Shown one piece after another: positions 7,561 through 13,543 of a stretch of 13,543 nucleotides of DNA. The notes beneath the pieces were generated by a model. It searched no databases, had not been told where the DNA came from, and saw only the letters and a program-made list of their open reading frames with translations. Position numbers and translations under genes: made by a program. Origin of the DNA: an uncultured Roseburia sp. (GTDB lineage Bacteria > Bacillota > Clostridia > Lachnospirales > Lachnospiraceae); assembly GCA_945928585.1 (NCBI GenBank), contig CAMENQ010000019.1, positions 1-13,543 of the forward strand. The letters run 5' to 3'. The first letter of the stretch is position 1. Each line of letters opens with the position of its first letter.

Positions 7561-9768
7561 TTATTCCATATTTGTATTATTTGTTTCTTCATTAACCATA
7601 TCGACATTATGCGCCTCTGCATTATTTGCATTGCTTATATCTGCGTTATTCGTATCTGCATTATTTGCATTGCCCATATCGTTATTCGTATTTGCATTAA
7701 CACCTGTATCATTCGTATTTATACCATTTTTATCTGCTGTACTTATTTCTTCATTATCATTTTCTTTTGGTATTTCGCCGTCATTTTCCTCAGGCTTACC
7801 TTTTACTTCATAATAAAGTTCCATAAACTGCTTACCTGTAATAGTTTCCCTGTCGTACAGATACTCTGCTATCTTTATCATAACATCCTTATTTTCGCCA
7901 ATAAGCTTTTTAGCCTTAGCATAGCATTCCTTTAACAGTTCCTTTACTTCTCTGTCTATCTCTGCCGCCGTTACATCAGAGCAGTTTAAAACAGTATGAC
8001 CGCTTAAGTAGCTGTCCTGAACCTCCTCGAGAGTCATAAGTCCAAACTCATCAGACATACCATACTGTGTAATCATGGCTCTTGCAAGATCTGTCGCCTT
8101 TTCCATATCATTTGAAGCACCTGTCGTAACAGTATCAAAGAATATCTCCTCTGCAGCACGTCCGCCAAAGAGTGTCACTATACGCGCAAGAAGCTCGTCC
8201 TTTGTCATCAGATATTTTTCTTCCTCCGGTACCTGCATTACATAGCCTAATGAACCCATAGTTCTTGGCACAATGGTAATCTTCTGCACCGGCTCCGCAT
8301 TCTTTTCAAGTGCAGTTATAAGAGCATGTCCTACCTCATGGTAAGCTACTGTTCTCTTTTCCTTTGAACTCATAATGCGGTCTTTCTTTTCCTTACCTGC
8401 TATAACCACCTCAACAGCCTCAAACAAATCAGCCTGTGAAATAGCCTTTCTTCCGTTCTTTACGGCATTTATTGCCGCCTCGTTTATCATATTTGCAAGG
8501 TCTGAGCCTACAGCACCGCTTGTGGCAAGACCTATGGCATCAAGGTCTACAGTATCATCCATAAGCACATTCTTTGAATGTACTCTCAGTGTCTCGACTC
8601 TTCCCTTAAGGTCAGGTTTATCAACAATAATACGTCTGTCAAATCTTCCCGGTCTTAAAAGAGCCTTGTCAAGTACATCCGGTCTGTTAGTCGCTGCCAG
8701 TATAAGAAGTCCCTTTGACGAATCAAATCCGTCCATCTCTGAAAGGAGCTGGTTAAGAGTCTGTTCTCTCTCGTCATTTCCGCCACCGTACTTTGAATCT
8801 CTTGACTTACCTATGGCATCAATCTCATCTATAAAAATAATACATGGTGCATTTTTCTGGGCTTCCTTAAATAAATCTCTTACTCTTGAAGCACCTACAC
8901 CTACGAACATTTCAACGAAGTCTGAACCTGCAAGTGAGAAAAACGGCACCTTGGCTTCTCCTGCTACAGCCTTTGCAAGAAGTGTCTTACCTGTACCCGG
9001 AGGGCCTACAAGAAGTGCTCCCTTCGGAAGCTTCGCTCCTATCTCTGCATACTTACCAGGATTGTGAAGGAAATCCACTATCTCAGTAAGGGATTCCTTT
9101 GCTTCGTCCTGTCCTGCAACATCCTTAAATGTAACTCCTGTTGCCTTTTCTACGCCATACATCTTTGCATTTGATTTGCCAACACCTCCCATAAAGCCGC
9201 CGCCACTCTTTGACATTTTCCTCATAACAATGCCAAAAATCAAATATATAAACAAAAATGGAAGTACCCAGCTTAATACAATCTCAATTATAGATGAGCT
9301 GGTGTCAGCCTTATCGACCTTCCACTCTACATTTGCCTCTTCAAGCCTGTCATAGAGCTTATCTGTACTAAGTACCATAGTCCAGTATGTTTTTTTAGTA
9401 CCATACTGTGTACTTTCTGCATTCTTAGGGGTAATAATAATAGTTCCGTCAGAATCAATCTCTACGCTGTCAATCTTTCCGTCATCAAGCATAGTAAGGA
9501 ACTTGCTATAGGTAATCTCCTCTGTTTTTGTATTTGTCAAAAGTGTTGTAAAGGAGGTTACAAGCATTATTGTCACCAATGCTGCTACAATGATAAGTAT
9601 AATCTTCTGATTTTTTCTTCTGTCATCATCATTGCGGTTATTTCCACCGCCATTTCCGCCATTTCCTCCATTACGGCCATTATTGCCGCCATCCTGGCCT
9701 CTGTAATTATTTGGTGGAATATCATTGAAGCTTTCGTTAAAATTACTTCCGTTTAAGTTGTTATCCAT
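7561..9768 (-). CDS. ftsH: ATP-dependent zinc metalloprotease FtsH
   Basis: FtsH is a membrane-anchored AAA+ protease that unfolds and degrades misassembled membrane proteins and selected cytoplasmic regulators. The 735 residues contain: a Gly/Asn-rich N-terminus (about 1-52), membrane segment 1 (about 55-77), an extracytoplasmic domain (80-158), membrane segment 2 (about 160-181), the AAA+ module with Walker A GPPGTGKT (255-262), pore loop MFVG (287-290), Walker B IIFIDEID (310-317), and the second region of homology [18 protein letters not shown] (361-378), then the protease domain with HEVGH (477-481) and probable third zinc ligand Asp554 in SNDMEKAT. After about residue 657 follows a 78-residue acidic, Asn-rich tail with internal repeats. 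This makes it longer than many FtsH proteins of about 610-660 residues. The ATG at 9768 has a weak AAAGG-type site upstream. A good promoter candidate lies about 100 bases upstream. Confidence 0.97.
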   Translation of the reverse strand: MDNNLNGSNFNESFNDIPPNNYRGQDGGNNGRNGGNGGNGGGNNRNDDDRRKNQKIILIIVAALVTIMLVTSFTTLLTNTKTEEITYSKFLTMLDDGKIDSVEIDSDGTIIITPKNAESTQYGTKKTYWTMVLSTDKLYDRLEEANVEWKVDKADTSSSIIEIVLSWVLPFLFIYLIFGIVMRKMSKSGGGFMGGVGKSNAKMYGVEKATGVTFKDVAGQDEAKESLTEIVDFLHNPGKYAEIGAKLPKGALLVGPPGTGKTLLAKAVAGEAKVPFFSLAGSDFVEMFVGVGASRVRDLFKEAQKNAPCIIFIDEIDAIGKSRDSKYGGGNDEREQTLNQLLSEMDGFDSSKGLLILAATNRPDVLDKALLRPGRFDRRIIVDKPDLKGRVETLRVHSKNVLMDDTVDLDAIGLATSGAVGSDLANMINEAAINAVKNGRKAISQADLFEAVEVVIAGKEKKDRIMSSKEKRTVAYHEVGHALITALEKNAEPVQKITIVPRTMGSLGYVMQVPEEEKYLMTKDELLARIVTLFGGRAAEEIFFDTVTTGASNDMEKATDLARAMITQYGMSDEFGLMTLEEVQDSYLSGHTVLNCSDVTAAEIDREVKELLKECYAKAKKLIGENKDVMIKIAEYLYDRETITGKQFMELYYEVKGKPEENDGEIPKENDNEEISTADKNGINTNDTGVNANTNNDMGNANNADTNNADISNANNAEAHNVDMVNEETNNTNME
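7616..7673 (-). repeat. Direct repeat in the ftsH C-terminal tail
   Basis: TCTGCATTATTTGCATTGC (plus-strand reading) occurs at 7616-7634 and again, identical, at 7655-7673. The copies are 39 bases (13 codons) apart, and the sequence after each is also similar apart from a three-base difference. They encode the repeated peptide NANNA(D/E) at residues 700-705 and 713-718. The repeat keeps the frame. Confidence 0.85.
9634..9690 (-). repeat. Gly/Asn low-complexity stretch at the ftsH N-terminus
   Basis: Codons for residues 27-45 of FtsH form a run of Gly and Asn with repeated GGN units just before the first membrane segment, on the side expected to face the cytoplasm. It is probably disordered. 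Confidence 0.8.
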
Positions 9769-9795
9769 ATATTCCGTTACCTTTCTCTTTTCTTC

Positions 9796-9821
9796 TATGT
9801 CTAAATCCTATGTTCAAATCC
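9796..9821 (-). repeat. 13-bp imperfect tandem repeat in the ftsH leader
   Basis: On the minus strand GGATTTGAACATA is followed directly by GGATTTAGACATA (11 of 13 identical). It lies between the ftsH promoter candidate and the start codon, so it would be in the 5' untranslated region. Function unknown. Confidence 0.7.
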
Positions 9822-9866
9822 ATAAAAGCAATTTGTCCAATTATTTATGATTTTTCTACAAGTAAG

Positions 9867-9895
9867 ATTATATAGTTAGTTTGCCAATAAATCAA
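9867..9895 (-). promoter_or_regulatory. Candidate sigma-A promoter of ftsH
   Basis: On the minus strand TTGATT (9895-9890) and a perfect TATAAT (9872-9867) are separated by 17 bases. Transcription would start near 9860, giving a leader of about 90 bases before the ftsH ATG. This is the best promoter for the ftsH-uvrC genes. Confidence 0.65.
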
Positions 9896-9955
9896 CAAAC
9901 TTATTGTGATTTTTTAGTGTCTTTATAAATTTTTTATTTTATTATGATTTTCTTA

Positions 9956-9984
9956 TGGAAATAAATTAATTAATGTTGTATACT
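9956..9984 (+). promoter_or_regulatory. Candidate sigma-A promoter of pyrG
   Basis: TGGAAA (9956-9961) and TATACT (9979-9984) are spaced by 17 bases, 5' of the AAGGAGG ribosome binding site at 10009-10015. The leader would be only about 32 bases. The -35 match is 4/6, the -10 match 5/6. Confidence 0.55.
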
Positions 9985-10022
9985 AAAGTGTATGTTTTTG
10001 ATTATTCCAAGGAGGACTTATT

Positions 10023-11627
10023 ATGCCAGTAAAATACGTATTCGTTACAGGCGGTGTTGTCTCAGGTCTGGGTAAAGGAATTACTGCCGCATCACTGGGA
10101 CGTTTGCTTAAAGCTCGTGGCTACAAGGTCACAATGCAGAAATTTGATCCATATATAAATATTGATCCGGGTACTATGAATCCCATTCAGCACGGGGAAG
10201 TTTTCGTAACCGACGACGGTGCAGAAACGGATTTGGATTTAGGACATTATGAAAGATTTATAGATGAAAGTCTCACCAAAAATTCCAACGTTACAACAGG
10301 CAAAGTATACTGGTCTGTACTTAACAAGGAACGACGCGGAGATTTTGGCGGAGGTACCGTTCAGGTTATACCCCATATCACAAACGAAATAAAGAGCCGT
10401 TTTCATAGAAATTACACTGCAACCGAAACAGAGATAGCCATCATCGAGGTAGGCGGAACCGTAGGAGATATCGAAAGTCTTCCTTTCCTTGAAGCCATCA
10501 GACAGTTCCAGCATGATGTAGGAAAAGAAAATGCCATACTCATCCACGTTACACTTATACCATATCTCCGTTCATCAGGAGAAATGAAAACAAAGCCTAC
10601 ACAGGCAAGTGTAAAGGAGCTTCAGAGTATCGGTATTCAGCCTGATATTATCGTATGCCGTTCAGAGCTTCCTCTTGAACAGAACATAAAAGATAAAATC
10701 GCCTTATTCTGTAATGTGGATAATACACATGTTTTACAGAATCTTGATGTTGATGTACTTTACGAAGCACCTCTTGCCATGGAAAAGGAGCACCTTGCCG
10801 AAGTAGCATGCGAATGTCTTAACCTGCCATGTCCTGAGCCGGATTTAAAAGACTGGGAAGCTATGGTAAATACTGCAAAAAATCTTACTGAAACAGTAAA
10901 TGTTGCACTTGTAGGAAAATATATATCACTTCACGATGCTTATATAAGCGTTGTTGAATCACTTAAGCATGGCGGCTATGCCAATGACGTTGCTGTCAAT
11001 ATAAAATGGGTAGACTCAGAGCTTCTCACATCAGAAAATGTAGAAAGTATCTTGGGAGATGTGTCAGGTATACTTGTACCAGGCGGTTTCGGTGACAGAG
11101 GCATTGAAGGCAAAATCACAGCCATAGAATATGCAAGAACCCATAAGATTCCATTTTTGGGACTTTGTCTTGGAATGCAGCTTTCCATAGTAGAATTTTC
11201 AAGACACGTACTTGGCTATGCTGATGCCCACAGTATCGAATTAGACCCTGCCACTACACATCCTGTTATTCATCTTATGCCTGACCAGGACGGTATTGAG
11301 GATATAGGCGGTACACTAAGGCTTGGTTCTTACCCTTGTGTACTGGACAAGACTTCAAAGGCATATGAAATTTACGGAGAAGAAACTATCCACGAGCGTC
11401 ATCGTCACAGATATGAAGTAAATAATGATTACAGAACAGCATTATCTGAAAACGGTATGAAACTTTCAGGTATGTCTCCTGATGGACGTATTGTAGAAAT
11501 GATAGAAATCACAGACCATCCATGGTTTATAGCTACACAGGCTCACCCTGAGCTTAAGAGCAGACCTAACAAGCCGCATCCTTTATTTAAGGGATTTATT
11601 GGGGCAGCTAAAGAAAAAAGAGAATAG
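10023..11627 (+). CDS. pyrG: CTP synthase (glutamine hydrolysing)
   Basis: PyrG converts UTP, ATP and glutamine to CTP, the last step of pyrimidine nucleotide synthesis, in the cytoplasm. The 534 residues have the usual two domains. The N-terminal synthetase domain (about 1-265) has the P-loop [11 protein letters not shown] (10-20), the [15 protein letters not shown] (40-54) region and [11 protein letters not shown] (142-152). The C-terminal class I glutamine amidotransferase domain has PGGFGDRG (353-360), the nucleophile Cys382 in GLCLGMQ (380-386), and the catalytic pair His508 and Glu510 in AHPE. The length is typical. AAGGAGG seven bases before the ATG supports the start. The gene stands alone on the plus strand, diverging from ftsH and converging on the CyuA-family gene; its stop codon is within the terminator hairpin. 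The B. subtilis type of CTP-sensing leader is not seen. Confidence 0.98.
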   Translation: MPVKYVFVTGGVVSGLGKGITAASLGRLLKARGYKVTMQKFDPYINIDPGTMNPIQHGEVFVTDDGAETDLDLGHYERFIDESLTKNSNVTTGKVYWSVLNKERRGDFGGGTVQVIPHITNEIKSRFHRNYTATETEIAIIEVGGTVGDIESLPFLEAIRQFQHDVGKENAILIHVTLIPYLRSSGEMKTKPTQASVKELQSIGIQPDIIVCRSELPLEQNIKDKIALFCNVDNTHVLQNLDVDVLYEAPLAMEKEHLAEVACECLNLPCPEPDLKDWEAMVNTAKNLTETVNVALVGKYISLHDAYISVVESLKHGGYANDVAVNIKWVDSELLTSENVESILGDVSGILVPGGFGDRGIEGKITAIEYARTHKIPFLGLCLGMQLSIVEFSRHVLGYADAHSIELDPATTHPVIHLMPDQDGIEDIGGTLRLGSYPCVLDKTSKAYEIYGEETIHERHRHRYEVNNDYRTALSENGMKLSGMSPDGRIVEMIEITDHPWFIATQAHPELKSRPNKPHPLFKGFIGAAKEKRE

Positions 11628-11656
11628 GGGCTGAACTCCCCCTATTCTCCTTTTTT
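11610..11656. terminator. Bidirectional rho-independent terminator between pyrG and the CyuA-family gene
   Basis: A perfect 11-bp stem, GAGAATAGGGG (11620-11630) with CCCCTATTCTC (11639-11649), encloses an 8-base loop. On the plus strand it is followed within one base by TTTTTT (11651-11656), for pyrG. Read from the minus strand it is followed by a T-rich tract from 11619 to 11610, for the converging gene. Both stop codons (11625-11627 and 11644-11642) are in the stem at symmetrical positions. Confidence 0.88.
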
Positions 11657-12916
11657 GGTGAGCATCATCTTTACGATTTCCTTGTCTGTTTCACGCATAC
11701 CTATTTTTCCAATATAACCTACACAACTTATGGTTTCTTCTGCTTCTTCTTTAAGTATACCCGTAAATGCCTCATATGCTTTACCATTCATTGCAAGAAA
11801 ATGTGCCATCATTCCTGCATCGACACTTGTTGCTATTTTTGCGGCACATGATATTTTTGCTCCGTCACATATAATTCCCGGAATGTTTGCAAGAGTATTA
11901 TCAATAGTTGCCTTTATCTGTTCTACTGTTCCTCCTACCATATATGTAACTGCGGCACATGCTGCGCAAGATGCAGAAACTGCACCGCAAAAGGCTGACA
12001 GCTTGCCTATGTAATCTTTTTGATGAATTGTCAATAATGCTGAGAAAACTAAGGCTCTGTACATCTGTTCCTGAGGTATGTCCTTCTCTCTTGCGTATAC
12101 TATTACAGGGACGGAAGATGCGATACCCTGGTTTCCGCTTCCTGAGTTAATAATAACAGGCATATCACAGCCACTCATACGTGCTTCAGATGCTGCGGCT
12201 GCATAAGCCTTCATACGTGTAACTACTCCGTCTGCATAAGCTGCACGAATTGTTTTGCCAATGTTTAAGCCGTATTTTCCTGACATTCCCTCGTATGCAA
12301 TATCCATATTACAGCGAATCTGGCGCTCAAATAATGGTCTTATTTCATCTATATCTATGGTATCGGCAAATTCCTTTATGCTTTCAATATTAAGTATTGA
12401 ACGGTCTGCTGATGTATGTTCCGTGTATCCCTCTTCACCAAAAATTTTTTTACCGTTTTTAATAATTGAGACGATATTCATGTGTGAATAGCGTACTTCT
12501 ACCTGTACCGTATCGGTGCCGTCTGTGAGACGGATAATAAAGTGTAATGGAATTTCCGAATCAAGATACTCCACACGACAGCCCTTTTTCTTTAAAAAAT
12601 CTTTGGTTTTTTTCAAGGTTTCAGGTGTAACTGCCTCCAGTACTTCCATATTCCGGCTGCAGTCTCCTCCAAATGCTCCTAATGCAACGGCAGCCTCTAT
12701 TCCTATAAGACCTCCGGAATTTGGTATAGATACACAGCGAACGTTTTTTATCATATTTCCGCTGCAGAGTGCAATTATTTCCGTTGGTTCACCTTTAAGT
12801 TCCTGTCGTCCGCGACATGACGCATATGCAAGGGCAATAGGCTCTGTACAGCCCATAGCCGGAACAAGTTCTTCCGTTAATATATTTAAAAATTCCTGTT
12901 TTATTTGTGCGTTCAA
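11642..12916 (-). CDS. CyuA / serine dehydratase alpha-like (UPF0597) protein, probable Fe-S L-cysteine desulfidase
   Basis: This 424-residue protein belongs to the UPF0597 family, related to the alpha part of iron-sulfur L-serine dehydratases and including E. coli CyuA (YhaM) and archaeal L-cysteine desulfidase. The family reaction is breakdown of L-cysteine to pyruvate, ammonia and sulfide; use of serine or another amino acid is possible. Visible motifs are PAMGCTEP (19-26) with Cys23, NSGSGNQGI (257-265), and cysteines at 310, 317, 320, 350 and 357. Cys23, Cys310 and Cys350 are the likely cluster ligands by comparison with the archaeal enzyme, where as I recall the last two are also 40 residues apart. 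The start codon is TTG at 12916-12914, supported by AGGAGG ending 8 bases upstream; the next Met is inside the conserved motif, so no later start is possible. It has its own promoter candidate with a cre-like site. Confidence 0.85.
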   Translation of the reverse strand: MNAQIKQEFLNILTEELVPAMGCTEPIALAYASCRGRQELKGEPTEIIALCSGNMIKNVRCVSIPNSGGLIGIEAAVALGAFGGDCSRNMEVLEAVTPETLKKTKDFLKKKGCRVEYLDSEIPLHFIIRLTDGTDTVQVEVRYSHMNIVSIIKNGKKIFGEEGYTEHTSADRSILNIESIKEFADTIDIDEIRPLFERQIRCNMDIAYEGMSGKYGLNIGKTIRAAYADGVVTRMKAYAAAASEARMSGCDMPVIINSGSGNQGIASSVPVIVYAREKDIPQEQMYRALVFSALLTIHQKDYIGKLSAFCGAVSASCAACAAVTYMVGGTVEQIKATIDNTLANIPGIICDGAKISCAAKIATSVDAGMMAHFLAMNGKAYEAFTGILKEEAEETISCVGYIGKIGMRETDKEIVKMMLTKKGE

Positions 12917-12924
12917 AACTTTAT

Positions 12925-12930
12925 CCTCCT
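12925..12930 (-). promoter_or_regulatory. Ribosome binding site deciding a TTG start
   Basis: AGGAGG lies 8 bases before the TTG at 12916-12914, a textbook spacing. There is no in-frame ATG nearby, so this site fixes the unusual start codon. Confidence 0.85.
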
Positions 12931-12973
12931 TTTTTCGTATACTTTTTTATCTTTTCTCAATTCCTGTGAAACT

Positions 12974-13003
12974 ATTAAATGTAAACGCTTCCAAATCTCC
13001 CAA
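12974..13003 (-). promoter_or_regulatory. Candidate promoter of the CyuA-family gene
   Basis: On the minus strand TTGGGA (13003-12998) and TTTAAT (12979-12974) are separated by 18 bases, with matches of 4/6 and 5/6 to consensus. It lies in the 101-base gap after the ClC gene, where no terminator hairpin is visible, so read-through from that gene may also occur. The spacer holds a cre-like site. Confidence 0.45.
12980..12993. promoter_or_regulatory. Candidate cre (CcpA binding site)
   Basis: TGTAAACGCTTCCA matches the catabolite-responsive element consensus TGWAANCGNTNWCA at 13 of 14 positions, including the central CG; the reverse strand (TGGAAGCGTTTACA) also matches 13 of 14. It falls wholly in the spacer between the -35 and -10 candidates of the CyuA-family gene, where CcpA binding would repress. 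The consensus is from Bacillus; whether it holds in this organism is assumed. Confidence 0.65.
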
Positions 13004-13017
13004 AACAGTATTTATTT

Positions 13018-13543
13018 TTAATGTGTTGTTTTATTTATGTATCTGGTTTTTGTTTTTGAATACATTATTCTCTGTTCTGCATAAAGTCCGTAATAACCTG
13101 ACATCATAAAGCTTATGGCCACTGCCATCATAAAGAATAATACGCCCTTATATCCAAACAGTTCAAAACTGATAAGAAGCGATGACAGCGGACAGTTAGT
13201 AGCACCACAGAATACTGCAGTCATACCAAGTGCCGCACAAAAGGATGGGGATATACCCATTAAACTTCCAAGAGTACAGCCTAATGTAGCTCCTATAAAA
13301 AAGCTAGGAACGATTTCTCCACCCTTAAAGCCGGCTCCTAAGGTGATGGCTGTAAGGATTATCTTCATAATAAAGGCATATGGTACTGCTTCTCCCTCCA
13401 TAGCTCTCTCTATGACATTTATACCAGCTCCCATATAATCAGTGGTCCCCATAATTTTTGCCACAGCTATTATAATAAGTGAAGTTGCTATTATTCTGAC
13501 ATATCCGTTTTTGAACATCTTTTTAAGAATACTTCCTGTTTTA
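13018..13543 (-). CDS. ClC-family anion channel/antiporter, C-terminal part, cut by window edge
   Basis: About 174 C-terminal residues of a ClC membrane protein are visible; the frame is open through the right edge, so the Met at 13518 is internal and the true start is outside. The diagnostic segment GAGFKGGEIVPSFFIGATLG corresponds to the ClC anion-pore motif GGIFAP and the helix after it. It is followed by GMTAVFCGATNCPLSSLLISFELFG, the later helix pair. Several hydrophobic membrane segments are present, and the protein ends shortly after the last one, with no cytoplasmic CBS domains. The FKGGE wording resembles fluoride-exporting CLC-F proteins and related clostridial ClC proteins, but the selectivity-filter and gating-glutamate region lies outside the window, so transported ion and mechanism stay open. 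It is co-oriented with the CyuA-family gene, 101 bases upstream of it, with no obvious terminator between. Confidence 0.85.
   Translation of the reverse strand, partial: KTGSILKKMFKNGYVRIIATSLIIIAVAKIMGTTDYMGAGINVIERAMEGEAVPYAFIMKIILTAITLGAGFKGGEIVPSFFIGATLGCTLGSLMGISPSFCAALGMTAVFCGATNCPLSSLLISFELFGYKGVLFFMMAVAISFMMSGYYGLYAEQRIMYSKTKTRYINKTTH

Larger units (their letters stand above)
9769..10022. other. Divergent intergenic region between ftsH and pyrG
   Basis: This very AT-rich 254-base gap contains promoter candidates facing both ways: one for ftsH on the minus strand and one for pyrG on the plus strand. It also has a tandem repeat in the ftsH leader. No RNA gene, attenuator hairpin or small coding region with a ribosome binding site is visible. 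Confidence 0.8.

Noticed and set aside
8375..9067. Long 230-codon plus-strand open frame opposite ftsH
   Set aside because: It is antisense to the conserved AAA+ region, lacks a ribosome binding site and resembles no known family; it arises from codon use of ftsH.
9885..9906. Inverted repeat CAATAA/TTATTG overlapping the ftsH -35 box, as a possible operator
   Set aside because: The arms are only 6 bases, with a 10-base spacer, in extremely AT-rich DNA; such a match is expected by chance.
9985..10022. Possible CTP-sensing attenuator leader for pyrG, as in B. subtilis
   Set aside because: The predicted start of transcription does not begin with a GGGC-type sequence, the leader is only about 32 bases, and no terminator hairpin is present.
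12516..13109. 197-codon plus-strand open frame spanning the start of the CyuA-family gene and the gap upstream
   Set aside because: It runs across the antisense of a conserved gene and its promoter region, is rich in Ser, Phe and Leu of no recognisable pattern, and has no ribosome binding site.
1..13543. Mobile element, defence island, toxin-antitoxin or biosynthetic cluster
   Set aside because: No transposase, integrase, terminal inverted repeats, CRISPR repeats, toxin-like small genes or synthase modules were found; all intact genes belong to known families.

Overview
This window looks like core chromosome of a low-GC Gram-positive bacterium of the class Clostridia, most likely a Lachnospiraceae-type organism. 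The reasons are the AT-rich sequence, strong AGGAGG-type ribosome binding sites, the gene order hprK-ROK glucokinase-murB-rapZ-whiA-HPr-like-dnaE, and the wording of the FtsH AAA+ domain. The genus cannot be read from the sequence. There are no insertion sequences, phage genes, tRNAs, rRNAs or CRISPR repeats.

Layout. Bases 1-9768 are one minus-strand block of nine genes. In transcription order these are ftsH (9768-7561), uvrC (7551-5725), hprK (5637-4699), a ROK glucokinase gene (4669-3728), murB (3735-2764), rapZ (2747-1890), whiA (1887-943), an HPr/Crh-like gene (929-663) and the first 213 codons of dnaE (639-1, cut by the window edge). Gaps are 2-87 bases, murB overlaps the glucokinase gene by 8 bases, and promoter-like sequences lie upstream of ftsH and of hprK. 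Bases 9769-10022 form a divergent promoter region. The plus-strand gene pyrG (10023-11627) is followed by a hairpin shared with a converging minus-strand gene of the CyuA/serine dehydratase-alpha (UPF0597) family (12916-11642). The 101 bases upstream of that gene hold a candidate promoter with a near-consensus CcpA site (cre) in its spacer. The right edge carries the C-terminal part of a ClC-type anion transporter gene on the minus strand.

How the genes fit together. The central theme is carbon status and envelope growth. HPr kinase/phosphorylase, its probable small substrate (an HPr homologue with Ser46 but Glu instead of His at position 15), glucokinase, the nucleotide-binding RapZ, the regulator WhiA and the peptidoglycan enzyme MurB sit in one co-oriented run. 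A cre candidate occurs about 7 kb away in front of an amino-acid degradation gene. In Firmicutes HPrK phosphorylates Ser46 of HPr/Crh, which then activates CcpA at cre sites, so the window holds the kinase, a candidate co-effector and a candidate target site. FtsH, UvrC, DnaE and PyrG are housekeeping genes for membrane proteolysis, DNA repair, replication and CTP synthesis.

I found no clearly new multi-gene system. The most interesting points are the Glu15 HPr-like protein beside hprK, the cre candidate inside the promoter of the CyuA-family gene, the shared terminator holding both stop codons, an Arg in the RapZ Walker A motif, and repeat-rich tails on FtsH.
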